Of a stretch of DNA of 64,000 bases, positions 22,501 to 37,500 are shown piece after piece. A program made the translations under genes and the position numbers. A model generated the notes under the pieces. That model did not search any database. It saw only the letters and a list, made by a program, of their open reading frames with translations, and was not told where the DNA came from. The DNA lies in the NCBI GenBank assembly GCA_013397115.1, contig VWZW01002455.1:63279-127278 (forward strand), written 5' to 3'. This stretch comes from Edolisoma coerulescens. Its lineage: Eukaryota > Chordata > Aves > Passeriformes > Campephagidae. Each line of letters begins with the position of its first letter. The stretch's first letter is position 1.

Positions 22501-25500
22501 TTCTAATGCATTATCTGTAAAGTAACAGATTTTTTTTTTTTTTAGTAACAAACAATGTTATTAAAAATATCATTTTGACCCAGCATTGAGACTACCTCAA
22601 AAGAAAAATGAATGTCAGGAAAATTGGAACAAAAATGCACTAGTCCCTTTGTATGCACTTCTGTTTCTTTACTGTTCAGTGTGGCCTATCATCATTTCCC
22701 TACGTCCAGCTTAAGAATTTCTTTAATCACATACACTCGTTCATCACAGGAAGAAGAGATCAAATCTACAGCAAGAAAAACATAATAGGCCACAACACAG
22801 CCAAAGATTTTAAGAGCTCACTCTTTATTTTAAATTTCTACCTACTGCAAAGCTCTGTTTGATCTTTCTTATAAAAATAAGAGCATACTAAAGAAATAAA
22901 GGGGACAAAAATGCAAACATTCCAGACACCCAAACCCAGGCATACCAAGTACTAATGTTTATGGGTTTCTGGCACTTAGGAGCTTTGCAGTCAAGTTACA
23001 TATTCTTACATCATCCGAATGGCACATATATGACACAACCCTGTTTTGAAACTGACCTTTCTCAATTTAGAAAACACCGTTGCCTGCTAAATGCACTGGT
23101 GCACCTGAAAGTGAGTTCTAGACCATGCCCACACTAGAAAGCAATTATTTTATCAGAACATCTGGTGCTCCAGCCCCTCTACCAGAAATTTATTCTGGTC
23201 TTTTAGACCGTATGTTCTCACTATATGTAATGGGCTTCCATCTTTCTGAAAGACCAATCCTTATACACTACTAGGGTTTACAACATGCTTGATGCACCCT
23301 AGATGCAGGGCATGCATGCTGGTTTTCTGCAAATGACTGTAGAATGCAATCCAACAAAATGACCTTTTGCAAATCTATCTCTCTTGTGCACAACAGAAAG
23401 GAGAGATCAGGGCATTTCCTTCAAAACTCCACTACTGCTTGGAACTACTGCATTAATGTGGACGTGACCCTTAGTCCAGTTAGAAACTTCTATTTTCTAT
23501 TTAGCAATGGTTCAAACTAATGAATAGCCATTTACTGGCATTCAAGTAGGGCTGAAATGTAATCTCATGAACTCATCAAATTCTGTGTTACAGACCCCAA
23601 AGGTGCCCTAAGAACTGTGCAACCCAGCACAAACCAAACTTTATCCCAAATAAAGTGGAACAGGTCATAAAAACCCAAATACACATCATGAGTATCCACG
23701 TCACCCTCTTAACTATCCACAGTCCAGTGAGGCAGCTTTCCACACAATCTGTTTAGAAAAACCTTAGTATGTTACCTTGACTTGTACTGCTTTGTGCTCA
23801 TTTGCATTTGGTGTGTGATTTATTAGGTAAGTGCACGTAGAAGAACAGCCAACACCAAATGAAAAGGTCTCTGTAAATAGGTCCAAGCTAACCTCTTCCC
23901 TGTATAGCACATCCTGGATGTGGGCAGAGGGAAAAACAAAGCATCTGTGGAGGCAAATACTTTACTTAAGACACAAGCAATGGCAACATGATTGTCAAGA
24001 ACCTATTTTATGTTGCTGAAGTTTATGCCTTAAGGTTCACTGGGGCTAATGAGCTGAAGGGTATAGTGTAAATTCTGTCTCTTCTGAGATGAACACAGGG
24101 AAAAAGCACCATCCTGATCCCTCTGTGAGACGAAGCAACTTCCACTTCTTTTCCCTCAACTTCCTACATACACAAACTGAAGGTAATTAATACACATAAC
24201 CACCTCCTTTAGATGTTGTGAAAATTAGTGGATGTTTAGAAAGCAACAACGAGAAGTACTTAAATAAGTGTTAAGTATTATCAGATAGCATTATGTTGCC
24301 CTCACTTAAATTGTTTTCCTGTCTTCATTAAGTGCCTTCCATCCACTGCTGTTGACTCCCCATGACTTAACTTCCTTCTCAGTGACTTAAAAAAAAAAGT
24401 AGTTAAATAAATACAAATTCTAGTGTTCTTTAAAGATTATCTGCTGTGCCACATATCTGAACATCAAGTACAGTTGATGGAACCAGTAATTTTTTTTCAA
24501 CTAAAAATTAGCTTAGTAACAATTAATCAGCTTGCAAGACAAATATAATGGGACAAAATAAATTTAAACTCTGTGTTTCAAGTTTGTGCCAGGTCATCAC
24601 ATAGAAAGACTAATCCGCTAAATAATTAAGGCTCTGTATTTGCGGAGTGAGATGAAAGAAACATTACAAGTAACTAATAATTCTGTGTTGGCATTTACCT
24701 CTAATCTATAATTAGACTATATACTTCAAAAATAGACGTTAGTCTGACTAAGGTTTAACAGAGTCAGTAAAATAGGTTTTCTGAAAAAGCACTAATCTGT
24801 GCCAAGGAAACTAGAAACAGTTATCCCCTTTGGTCATTATCTCTGATTAAAACTCAGCCTTGTCTCTGCTGACTGAGCAGAAGAAAAGGATGTTAGAAGC
24901 AAGCAGCTACTGTAACAAAGTACACATGTCCTTATTAAAAATAAATTACTGAAGTAACAGCTCCAAGCATTGTGGTAGCTACTGAAAACAGAAATACTTG
25001 CTGTAGAACACTCATGTTCCATGGCCTATGTAATTGTGTGCCATTTGCCTCTTCGGCATGGCCACTGCATTTCCCAGAACAAAACATTCTTCCTACAGAC
25101 AGATATTTTCAAAACTGATTGTCCAATATGAGACATGCTGTTTCACAGTTAAGATACACAGGAAATATGCTAACACAACTCAACACCTACGAAAGTCAGG
25201 ATGATTACGTATGTTAGCGAACAACAGCTTTCTAAGGCAGAGACAGAGGATGCAGTGGGTTTGCTTACTTCTCTTGGAGAAGAGTTTCTTTCTCTGTCCG
25301 ATGTGGCTCAGCTTGTATTCATTCTCTTCACAATTGCAATCTTCGCTATTCCTGTTGTAATACTTGGGCAAAATATTGGAGGCGCCTTTGCCGTTGCCTG
25401 CAGCCGCCAAGTTTGCCATTCCCTTGCACTTGTGCAGCTTCAGCTTTCCACTGGCATCTTCTGCACACTGCCATTTCTGGAAGAAAAATTTGGTCGTTAA

Positions 25501-28500
25501 AAATCTGTCCCAACTGTGCTCTGTCTAATGGCCAGCTCCAGCAATTTATCAGATATTCCTTGTAGTAAAACCGGGCTCATCTACGACCTATTATCAAAGC
25601 AGATTTTTGTAATCTTCCATTTTCAAACAAAACAGCAGCTCTTTGCAACACTCTTGCATTTTTTCTGATTTTGCTTCTCGGAGGCAGAACAACTGAAATT
25701 TCTTTCAAAAATCAATACTACAGCTAAAAACACGGAGGTGGCAAGCGACAACTTCCAGAAGCATAACTGTGGCATAAACCAAGGATATTCAAGCTGTATC
25801 CTAATCCTTATAGTCTTATTATATAAATAACCCTCAGAGCAGTGGGACCAAAACCTTCCAGCTTTATGGAAGCTCTCCACATGGAATCATATACTGATTT
25901 GAGTTGGAAGGGACCTTAAAGACCATACGCAGGGACACCTTTCACTAGGTCAGGTAGTTCAGAGCTCCATCCAACCTGTCCTTGAACACCTCTGGGGATG
26001 AACCATTTTCTGTTTGCTCTGCAAAAGCACCTGTTTCTCTTCAATGACCTTTAAAAGGGTCAGATCAGCTGTGGAATTCCTAAGCTGCATGAGTTCATCT
26101 CCATCTTGAGTGGTTCTCATAACAGCTTTTTCCATTCAACACCCTTGGGCTTGACTTGTAATGGTGAGCTGCACTGGATGTCTCTGAAGTGAGAAACCCC
26201 TCAACCTTGCACTCAAACTAGAGAAAATACTGTCCCTGATCACCAATTCACTCTGTTACTCAAAACTTGCTCACAGTTCCCTTTGTGCTGCTGTCAGAGC
26301 TGTACCAAGGGCAAGGGAGTTTAGCTGCCTTCAACCTGGCACAGAAGTTCCACCCACTTCCCAAGTACCTCACAAAATTGTTTCACCTAATCCTTAATTC
26401 TTCAACTCTTTACTGGCTACAGAGGATTTAAGACACATTTAAAAACCCCTTGCAGCAGCAGTTGCTACGGCTTTAAATAAAGTTTCTCAGAAACGCTCAA
26501 CTTCTTCTTGAGTCTTGAGAAGAGTTCTTCTTCTTCCCTATTACAAAATCCTATAAGGTTGTGCCTCCAGGACTCACTGGGATTTTGAGAATTTTCCAAA
26601 TAAAAGGACAGAAGTAAAAACAGCAGCATCTTCCAAGGAAGATGATATTTTACAGCAGCCTGCAGCTCTATGAGGGAGACTCAGCCACTTCAGTTTCCAC
26701 AGCAAGGTGTGCAAAGGCTGGGACAAAAAAGCCTACGTTTTCCATTGAAATTCACTCCATTGTTTGCAGGACAGTGAAGTAAGAAAACAAGATCACTGTG
26801 CTTTTATTACCAGACTTTAAAAGGAGACAAAAGTTAAGTGGCCAGTTACAGTACATTTACCTACCTCTGTGGCAGAACCTCTCATTTAAAATGATCAGTT
26901 TTATGATGTGCCCCCCGATTTCCTCGGACACCTGGATGCCAAGTCTCCTGAGTGGTATCGGTGCTCAACCTCCTGTACAGCCTAAGCCTTGCTCTGATGC
27001 AGATAAACCCAGCTTAACTTTCAGCACAAAAAAATCATAGGAAATCAAGGAGAGATATGACAATAAGGCCTTTGCATGACTATCTTCATCTGTAAAGCAG
27101 TACACATTTACCTAGACGAGGTAAAGAATTAACGTCTGAAGAATAAATTGCTCTCTTACTTTTATAAATGCCTAACACCGATTGATGTACAGACTGAGGT
27201 TTGAACTAGAAGTTATTTCACTAGAATAAGCAATGCTATCTTTCACAACTAAAAGAGATGTAAAAATGTTTGTTGCTGTTTCCCATTTTATCGGAACATT
27301 ATTTTTGAAAATATATAAACAAACTGCATTTTCTGCTCAGTAGAGCTCTATGCTCTAGGTACATGTTAATATATGAAAAATGAAGTTTCAGCAGAGGGCA
27401 AGTTCGATGCCATGATGAGAATTACTGCAAGTACTCTGATGTGTGGCCAAAAACCATTATTTCTCTATTTCTTCCATTTCTTGTCAAGAGAGTGATGCTC
27501 ATTTTTCCCCTCCAGGTGAACTGGAAAAAATCCTTTAATTTTTGGTGCAGCTGCATGCTACAGTGAAAACATCTCAAAGACTTTGCTGAAGGGCACATTG
27601 TATGAATTAACAGGCCCCTCTGCTGAATGACTGCAGTGCAGAGCTACATAAATTACATTAGAAGCAAACATTGAACATATGGAGGGGGCAGGGAGCAGAG
27701 GAGAGGAAAGTCTCAAGCTTTTACTTTTTTCCCCAAAACAGATATGAGCATGTGTGTGAATATGTCTGGGATTCGACAGCTTACTCTTGGTCTGCTTGTA
27801 GGTCCAAATGCAAATTCTCTAGGTTGATATCATGGCTCTATCAGCTGCAGTCATTTCTACAGGATGCTTTCAAACTTAGGGGAAAAGGGCAGGAATTGCA
27901 AGAAAAATGTGAAAACCTCTGCTTAACAGTTAAGAAGCTTTAAACACTGTTAATTCTGGCATTTGAAATTACTTTCTAGAGCACAGCATACCATCTGCTC
28001 TGCAGAGAAGGACCAGGGGGCTCCTGATGGACAATAAGTTGTCCATGAGTCAGCAGTGTGTCTTGGGGGCCAAGAGTGCCAATGGTGTCCTGGAGTGCAT
28101 TGTCAGCAGGTTGGGGAGCTGATCCTGCCCCTCTACTCAGCCCTAGCGAGGCACATCTGGAGCGCTGTGTCCAGTTCTGGGCTCCTCAGAGCAAGAGAAA
28201 CATGAAGCTCCTGGAGCAGGTCCAGCAGAGGCTGTGGAGATGAAGGGACTGGAGCACCTCCCTGCCGAGGAAAGGCTGAGGGAGCTGGGCCTGTTCAGGC
28301 TGGAGAAGAGGGGACCTCACCCACATCTGTCTGTGTATGCAGGGAGGTGTCAGAGGATGGACCAGGCTCTGCTCAGTGCTGCCAGTAGGACAAGAGGCAA
28401 GGGGCAGAAACTGGTGCACAGGAAGTTCCACTTGAATATGAGGAAGAACTTCTTTACAGTGTGGATGACCAAACACTGGAACATACTGGCCAGAGAGGGT

Positions 28501-31500
28501 GTAGAGAATATCCCTGGAGATATTCCAGAAACATCTGGACACAGTCCTGTGCCATGTGCTCTAGGATGACCCTACCTGAGCAGAGAGGTTGGAAGAGATG
28601 ACCCACATGGTCCTTTCCAACCTTTCCCATTACGCAATTCTATGATCATGCATATACCTGCGGAAAACCCTGGAAGCAACTAAAATATTTTCTAAGACAT
28701 AATCACTTAAATAATTAAATCTCTATATGAAGAACTTCAGAGTGCCCCAGAGATACTTTGGCTCACAGGTAGAGATGATAACCATCCAGCAGCAAAACAG
28801 AATTATTCATAAACAGTGGATTAATTCAACTGTCAAGAAAACTAAAAGCCCTAAGTTCACCAAACTTTTCAGATATTTTCTTCATTGGGGAAAATGATAC
28901 GTTCCTATATCGAGACCTATAGCTTGTAACACCTCAAAAGCAGAAAGTGCTGAAAGAGGGGGGAGTTTAACACCAACCAAAACTCAGTGGAAAACCCAGA
29001 CTGCTCCACAATCTTCATCCCAGCTTGTATCAAAATTCCAAAGGAAGAACCTTTCTTTCCCCCTGCAAAGCCCGGCAGAACAGCTACTCAAGCCATCACA
29101 TAAATGGCTTTTGCAATATATCCTGAAGTCCATCAAGCTCACATTGTGCAAAACCTTCCAGACACCTCCTTTTAACATTAAAGCTGTTCCAGCTGGAGAT
29201 TTCCCACCATCCTCAGGCCAAGTTAGTTGCTGTGCACATACTTTCTGTCACCAGCTGTGCTAAGCTTGTTCTGATGCTTCTGCTTCATCCCCTAGCCCAC
29301 TTCTCATTGCACAGCTCATGCTACCCACCTATTTGCTTGCAAAGGAGAAAAGTCTGGGCCTTATTAGTTTAACAGACAAGTTAGTGGCAGTGAACAGAAA
29401 TCTTGTTCAAATGTACACTGCAAAGCAAGAAAAAAAAACCCCACAGCTTGTAACATGTCCTCTTGAGCCCAAACTATCTGCTAAATGTATCCAAGAATAA
29501 ATCAGGACTTCAATATCTATGAAATGTGAATCTTAACAGCAGCAGTTGTAGACTGAATAGATGCCCTGTTCCTTTCCACTATTTACCTGGAACATGCAAA
29601 TGACCCATTACGAGAAAAAGACATACTGCATTTTTCTGTGTGTTAAAAACCTATTATTTCCTTCACAGCCCTTATCTCCATGAAGTGGGTTTTGCATTAT
29701 TGTGCATCAATGTCTTCTTACCATTACAGCAATCACATATGTTAATTCAAAGTCATTATTTGAAGCCTCAATCAGAAACAAATAGCCATGACTTTCCCTG
29801 TAGGATTTTTTCCTATAATTCACTCATTTCCCTCAGTGAGTGTCTCTCAATTGACACTGCTTTCTTTGGGGGAAAACAGCCAATCATATAAGCCTTGCTA
29901 AGAAATTATTCCATTGAAACATATATCTTTCAGAGCTGAGCCCTAATTCATCATTCTGCGTCTCAGCAGCTGGTTTGGGTTTTTTTTTTTTGTTAAGCCA
30001 AAGAGATTCCATCCTGTTTTACAAAAAAGTAAAAAGTGAAACAGCTTGATCCCTGAGCTGCCAGCAAGGCTCCCTAACAGCTCTAGGAATCCAAGTTCCT
30101 ATAGGATAATAAAGTCTTCTGTCTTTGCCAACAACCTGAGAAAAACACATCAGTAATATCTGTTGCCTTTAATTTATGCAGATGCTTTCTGAACCCAGTG
30201 TTGCTGCCACATTAGATGGTGAACTACAAACAAACTGCTTTAACGGCTAGAAATATTCTAACTTCCAGTCTCATTGATTCATGAGTAGTCAGGACGCATT
30301 TCTTTTCCTTTTATGAATCAGTGCGGTTACAGTTTTGTTAGCTCTTCTCTGCTGTGGTTTGCTCCTTGTGTTATTTTCCATTGGGCTAATGAGGACAAAC
30401 CTACAAAATCGAGAGAGACACACAGAAGATCCTACTCTACAAGAGGCTGTTCTGCTGTTTTTGCTGGCAGCTTGTCCTACTGCTCAGATGGTACTTGGTT
30501 CAGGGAACAGACAACTTGACTTTGCCATTGTTTGTCGCATACACGTTGCTACTTCTCTGTTCTAGATGACTTAAAATAATCAGTTCATGTCTTCTTCATA
30601 ACATCTCTCCGATTCAGGCGGTCAGACCTCTCTCTTCTCAGCTATTTTTTTGACTGATTATGCCCAGTTCCTTAGTTCTTCCCAAGAGGTATTACTTCCT
30701 TAACGTTTTAACATTTTTGTTGGGTTCACCTCTTCTCCTGGTGCCTTCTTCCCATTCATCTACTGGCAAAAGATTAAGTCTGGTTTCCTCTACGTCATGT
30801 AATCAGTATATAAATGAAGACCATTGCCTGGTTTTCACTTCAACGCAACGTAATTTCATTATACTGACTCATGATTTTTGGAGATTAGGACCTCTGAACT
30901 CTCAGCTCAATTTCAGTTGTCACACACTACATACAACTCAAACCTTGAAATTATAAGATAGATGAACAATTTATTGACAGAATATTTTGAGGGCTTTTTA
31001 ATGCCACAAGCTGTAGCTGACATGAGACAGGTGGGACCATCACAACTAGCACACAAATGAAGAATCAAATATTCAACTAATTTTAAGATTACAATTATAT
31101 AATTCATTTATTATTAATATAGTAATTGAATCGTGGTATCAAATGGTCCCAGCTTCTGCATTAGGCATTGCACAAGCTAAGGACTAAGTGCAGTCTTAGC
31201 AGAAATAACATTAGTTGTGAAGGAAAAAACCAGCAGCACCAAAAGGGGAATTGACTTGTCTGAGTTTCCACACTGAGCCTGTAACAGCACTGAGACTGAA
31301 GCCAGTTTCCCAACCTCAAGTAGTCTTTTAGCTAAAGTACAACACTACCCGTATCAGGATATTTTTAAAAGCTGGGGTTTTTATTAAATGTTGGTGTCAA
31401 TTTCAGCAAGCTACTTACGACAGTCAATACTGTAATGACAAGGAGTTTAAAATCTTATCCAGAAATGCAAATTTCTTGAGTTTATGAAGCAACAAGCAAA

Positions 31501-34500
31501 AAAATCCCATAAGTAAAACAGCCTCTGAAAATCATTAAAGGCTCAAGAAGGAAAAGTTTTGTTAATTACAGTTCCTCATAAGGAATACAGTCCTCAGATA
31601 ATAGCCTTAATAAATCATCATGATTTTAATTTTCATGGTTTGTTGCCTCCTAATTTTATCAGTTCCAGGGCTGATAAAATTTTTAATGTATGAAGTTATC
31701 AGCAAGTCATTTCTTGCTGCAGTCACAGATTAAGAATTCGATCCTGCAAGTTGATCATGCGCAACTTGTTCTGAAATTCAGGAACTCCAAAGATCCAGCA
31801 AAAGGGCTATTGAAGTTATCTCTAGCTGGCTTGATATACATCACTTATCAACAGAACTTAAATTCTTTCATAACCTCAGTATATCTTTGCTAGCTACAAA
31901 AGTACCAATAAACCACAAAAGATAGATCCAAAACTTTCTTCCCAACTTTTAAAAAAATTCCTTCAAAAACATGACACTGTTTCCTAGGGCTGGTTGATAC
32001 AACCTGAAGCTATACAGTGGCCTCAGAAAAAGGAGAAAATATAAGAAATATTTTTTTAATTGCTCCTCCCTTGGCACTAAACAGTGGCTAATAAGGATTG
32101 TGGTGGAACCAGGAATATGATGTAGAGGTGCCATTTACGAACTGCTAAGGAAGGCACACACTGATCAGAATAGTTTTCCGCACTGGTATGCCATGTTATG
32201 TGAGAGAACTGGGGGCACCAAGCGAGTAAGCAATGTGCTTTTACTAATGGTATCTTCAGGCCAGTTACAAAAGAGACTATCCCTTCATGATCCTGGTATA
32301 GCACAAAGCAATTGGAGGGAAGACTATGTCAAACCTTTCATTTGCAGAACACCTGAAAGAAACAAAGTGCTAATGTTTGCATTTTGAATGTTCTCCTGCG
32401 AAAACTGCCATATAAAATGATACTTTTAATGCTATTTAAAGGCAATTTCTACTGTATCAGATCTGCATGTAAATAAAGCTCTGAAAATAAAATGTATTTG
32501 AAAAGGGAATAATGTGAAATCAGGCAACAATTTCTCTTCATGAGTTAACAGTATTATTGTACTATGCTGCTAAAGAAAAAATTAGGTCCTGCTAAAGAAA
32601 AAAAATACTATCTTTTAATTTTGGGAGTTTTTACACGTACAGCATAGATTCCCTATAGCAATCAGCACTGCTGCAGGTATTGCATGTTTATCAAATGTGC
32701 ACAAAATTGGCAACTTACTTACAGGGAGATTTTGTGCAGCTGTTGTTATGATACTGTGGGGTTGCTGGGAATACTCTACAGAGCAACGCTGCTATCATAA
32801 TTGGCTTCCACAAAAGCACATTAATGCAGGCTACCAGATAAAAGTGGGTCAGCTTCCACTCACCAGGCAGCTTCGAATGAAAGGCCAAACTATACTGAAA
32901 AGAAAAAATTTGTGTGGAAGCCATTAGGTACTAGGATAAATGTTTTTTTATTTCATGTGGGACAAGCTCATCTCTTTTAAATCCTTGAATATAAATGCTG
33001 AGCCGCTCTTTCATCTGATTCTACAGTCACCCTTTGTTGGATGCAAATAACTAACACAGACCAAACCCTAATAACTGAAAAAGAAAACATGGCAACACAC
33101 AGATTCCCATTGCTCTCAGAAGAATTTACATATATTAGTGGTGCCAAAAAAATTCCACATAATGGACTGTGAAACAAGGTTTTAGACACCATGAATAGCC
33201 TCATCTCCATGATCTTGGTACTCTCTTATCAAAACGATTATAGGTTAAGGAGGGTGACAGAGATTTGCAAAGATCATTTTGTGGCAATAGACCTGTATTC
33301 ACAAACTTGCACGCTCACAAAGCAAAATTTCAAATTCTCCATCTCACATTCAAAGCTTTATTTACCTCTCCTTTCTGTACCTCTCCTTTAAGCTCTGTCC
33401 TTGTCTCTTGTCCTTCACTCCCCTCGTGAGTCTTTGTCCGCCATTTGTGCTTCTCGTCTCCTGCTCACACTTCAGATTCCCTGGGACTGCTCATATTTCT
33501 CTGTGCATGGAATAGCAGGTCCCCAAAATGTGTTTAAGTCAAAAGAAAGAGTCCCAATGACTTCAGCAAACTTTCAACTAATTCTGACCCAATTGTGTCT
33601 CTATCTTTGCATCAGGATATGAAAATTCACTTTTTGTACTGAATACTCCAGGTACTGTTAAATAGAGTGTCCTGCAGCATCAGAAAACATCTGCTAAAAA
33701 ACCATTGCATCTGCATAGTATCAACTCCCCAAGGCAGTGGTATGTTATTAATTTGGGCTCATTCTACTTACTATGCAGAGCTGTGAACAGCACCAGCAAA
33801 CAGACGACACCCGTTTGTCATTTGAGAAGTTAGTCTTGCTTCACTCTGAAGAGATTTTTGGGTGCACCCGTATTTAGACACAATTTATCCTCAAATAAGC
33901 ACATTCATCTCCCACTAGTCCTATTGTCTAGACAGACTATTAGGACATATTTTCTAGAGTAGGGATTAGATGGATTGAGACTCCCTTGAGAGCCCTTCAC
34001 AGACTTTAATTGACTTGATTGTTTGGCAATTTTTCCTGATGTCCGATGTAAATTTCTTTTTTTTGCTCAATTTCATCCTATCACTTCCAATTATGCCTGA
34101 CCTATCTGCTCAAAACAATTCTTCTCCTCTCTGTCTCCTCACAATGAGGATGCAGCACAAGCATCTCTTATTAGCACATCTATACTTCGGAATTTATCAG
34201 TAATTTTGACAATGGAGTTGACACTTTATACCCACTTCTTAAAGAAGTCAAAGATATTTTATCATCCATGGAAGAAAACATAAGGCTGTGAATGTGTGTA
34301 GACATTGCAGGGCCTTCCCCCTTTCTTCCACAACTGAGACATGTGGTAGTTAGAGTAAGAAAGCCTGAATGTAGCTAGGTTACCTTATGCAAAGACAAAG
34401 ACTCAGTGACAACACGGACTTGGAAAGTCTCTCTTCCCTCTGTTCTTACAGTAATGTTCAAAATAATTGGGAGGATGAAGACAAAAAGTTGAAACACCTC

Positions 34501-37500
34501 TTGAAGAGAAAACAGTGATGGAAAAAGAAAGCTGTATTTCTCCATACTTACTTACTTACTGGACGATGTTGTAGTAGAAACAATAACTTTTCCTCCAGTT
34601 CCTCAAATAACATTGCAAATTCATAAAACAATGGATTGCTCCCATTCAGCTCAAATTTCAGCTCAAGACTTCTGATGACAATAAGCTACTGCATATAGTA
34701 TTCCTTTAAGTTTTACGAAGAACGGGACATTATAATCGCTCTGTATACTAAATCTGACACAGAAGTCACAGGAGGAAAAGAACATCTGGAAAATTCTTAT
34801 ACATATAAACTGGATCCAAACACCTAAGGAACAATGGACCCATTTCACAGGTGCACTGAACTACATGATCAGTAGAGCCAGAAGTATGGAGTCTGGCCTT
34901 TGACAGTAAAAAATGAACTACTGCGGCCTAAGTAGCCCATTACTGACTATAGCCTTGGTAAGTCATATCCTGTCTGCGAGAACAGTTATATTCCACAGAC
35001 TAACTTCTCTTGACAGCCCTCTGGGCTGCCAGGTTTTGGGGTAATGCCAGTGTAATAACACACCCATTAGCATGTGGACTCATTTACCTTCACCCCTTTG
35101 TCCACAGAATGCATTACAATCCTTGGAAAGCGGTTCTCTGACCCATACCTCAATGAGAGAGCAATGACACAGAGTTGATTTTGCCAAGAGTGGTGAATTC
35201 TCTGGAGATAGCTATGCTATGCCTTTGCACTGCTCTGGTAAATTGGCAAAATTCTCTCCTGTGCATGTCAAGATCATGTATTAATATTACCCTAATTTTT
35301 TTCCCATTAATTTCTTCTATGTAACTTGTATCTAAAGTGAATATATTGTCATATCTGCCCAGAACAGTTATGCAACAAGGGAAATGACACTCAATCAATG
35401 AGCTTTATGCCCACATACACACAGACTGCCTGCAGTCATAATTGCACGTGTTTTCCCAGTGTGTTTTTGTTAAGAGGAGGTGTATATATATATTGAGTTA
35501 ACAGAATGTTAGTTTCCCATTACTGTATGTAATTCCACGTAACAACAACAAAATGAATTAAAAAGAGAATTCAAAGCAAAGCAAGCTATATGTATTTGAA
35601 GAAGGCCAGTCTGTTAGGTACATTGTAGCCTTGCATCACTAATGAACCCCAAACCACATTCTCTTTGGGGAATAAAACATTAAAACAGCCTAGGCGGTTT
35701 TCTTAACGGTAGTCAGGAATCAATGCATAACACTTGAATCAGCAATTTCCTGACAGTCAACCTCATAAAGGCTGTAATAAAGCTTTGAGCAAAGGCCACA
35801 GAAGGAGCCATTTGATTTATACGCTGGCATTGACGATGAGGTGAAGGACATTGACACAGCGAAGGTGTTGAGCTTAGCCCGATTACAACTGCTTACTTGC
35901 AGTCAGGGGTAACAATGCCCTACCTGGCCAAGCTGTTCACAAGCTGTTTGATACTCAGCTCGCTGACAGAGATCTTTCACACGCTGGTATTTGGGTAGAA
36001 AGTTTTCTTCTTGGGCATCTATCTTCTCGTTCTCCCTTTTATGCAGCAGTTTACTGGAAAAGAAAAAAAAATATTTTTTACATTAATATTAACTCCAAGA
36101 TATAAATACAGTTTGCTGAAAAGACTCAGAGGAGTAGTTATTTTCCAAGTCCATAGCATCTCTGTTAGCCAGAACTTAACAGTCCAGTAGAAACTAGCAT
36201 TTAGCCTGTCCAATAACACACAAGTTATTCATGTCATGTTCTCTCGGAGCGTACAAAAACATATGAAAGCAAGGCAGTGTGTTACATGCCTGAGTGACAG
36301 GCAGTGACAACAGTCAATATAGAGAGACCACATCTCATTCTATAGGGCTGCACTTTGCAAACCCCTCACGCCCCCATTTATGTATTAAGGCAGAGGTGCA
36401 GAGGGAACGGCCAGCAGATGAAGATGCAGAGAGGAAGCCTTGTTCATAATCCCATGATACAAGCAGGAGGGTGGGGGGCAGCAGCTGAAAGCAAAATGGG
36501 ATGCTTTCCCATCTCTCAATCCAAGTAAACTCCCCTTCCCCCACCACAACAGCACATTTATGCAGGTTGTAGGCAAAGGCCATGCATTCCCTCCAATCAC
36601 ACAATCACTGCCATTAGGCATACTGCAGCCGTGTCCCTGCTGGCACAGCTAAATGGCTTTAGATTGTGGTGGAGTGCTGCTTTGGCTTTAGCTATTCAAT
36701 ATCCTTCTATTTAAAAAGACTGGGCTTTCTGATTAACACTTTCCTTACCCCCTTTCCACTAGGAACGAGTCTCTCCACACCTTCATCTTTTTCTTTAAAT
36801 GAAACCTAGGAGGAAACGAGGAGAGGAAGAAGCAATTCCCACAAAACCAGTAACCAAGTTATGCCCCAGTTTTCTCTCCCACCCCTAATTCCAACAAGAA
36901 ATATGCTGCATAACTGCACAAGAGGACATTCAGCTCTATGAAGCAGGGACGTATGCCTCTCCACTAAAAACCACAGGACATATATTTCTCACAGGGACAA
37001 AATCCACAACAGGTTTACACAGTACAACTTCTTCAACATAAGCATGTTTAAGGCACGAGGGATTAACTGAACTGTCCTTGTTCACAAAGCATCACAGATT
37101 AAATAAGGACTTCCTCTCTCAAATTTGGGCCCCTAACCTGCATCTACCCACAAAGTATCCTATTTTAAAGCAGCTGCTCCTTTCCCCCTTTCCCTCCGCC
37201 CAACTACTTGTAAAGCAAATAGCTCTCCTTCCCTGATTCTCTCTTGCAAGCATTCTCTAGCCAGTCTAATTCTCTTCCTCAGTCTTTTTCCAATGAAAGT
37301 GTGGATGGAAAGTCTTAAATAATAACCGCAGTTTTTGCTGCTAGCCTGTCTTTATATTACAGTCTGATACACAACCAAGGCCTTCAATTATTCTATTATT
37401 TATTCAATATGAAATGCTTTGCTACAAATGATGCCACAGAGACATTTAAAATCTATAAGTCACATAGCTAAAGACCTTCATGAGCAGCCCTCTCACTTCT

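Larger units (their letters stand above)
18582..25268 (-). other. SULF2: SULF2 intron carrying a solo LTR
   Basis: A 6.7 kb intron with the LTR at 19624-20819. A homeodomain/AP-1-motif-rich AT stretch lies around 21770-21990 and another at 24520-24720. No coding sequence supported. Confidence 0.88.
25477..35923 (-). other. SULF2: SULF2 intron with CR1 fragments
   Basis: A 10.4 kb intron, the largest complete one here. It holds CR1 pieces at 25880-26010 and 27998-28650. From 28651 to 35923 I saw only AT-rich unique-looking sequence. Confidence 0.88.

Noticed and set aside
28234..28569. 111-codon ORF
   Set aside because: It is the 3' part of a CR1 LINE, not a host gene.
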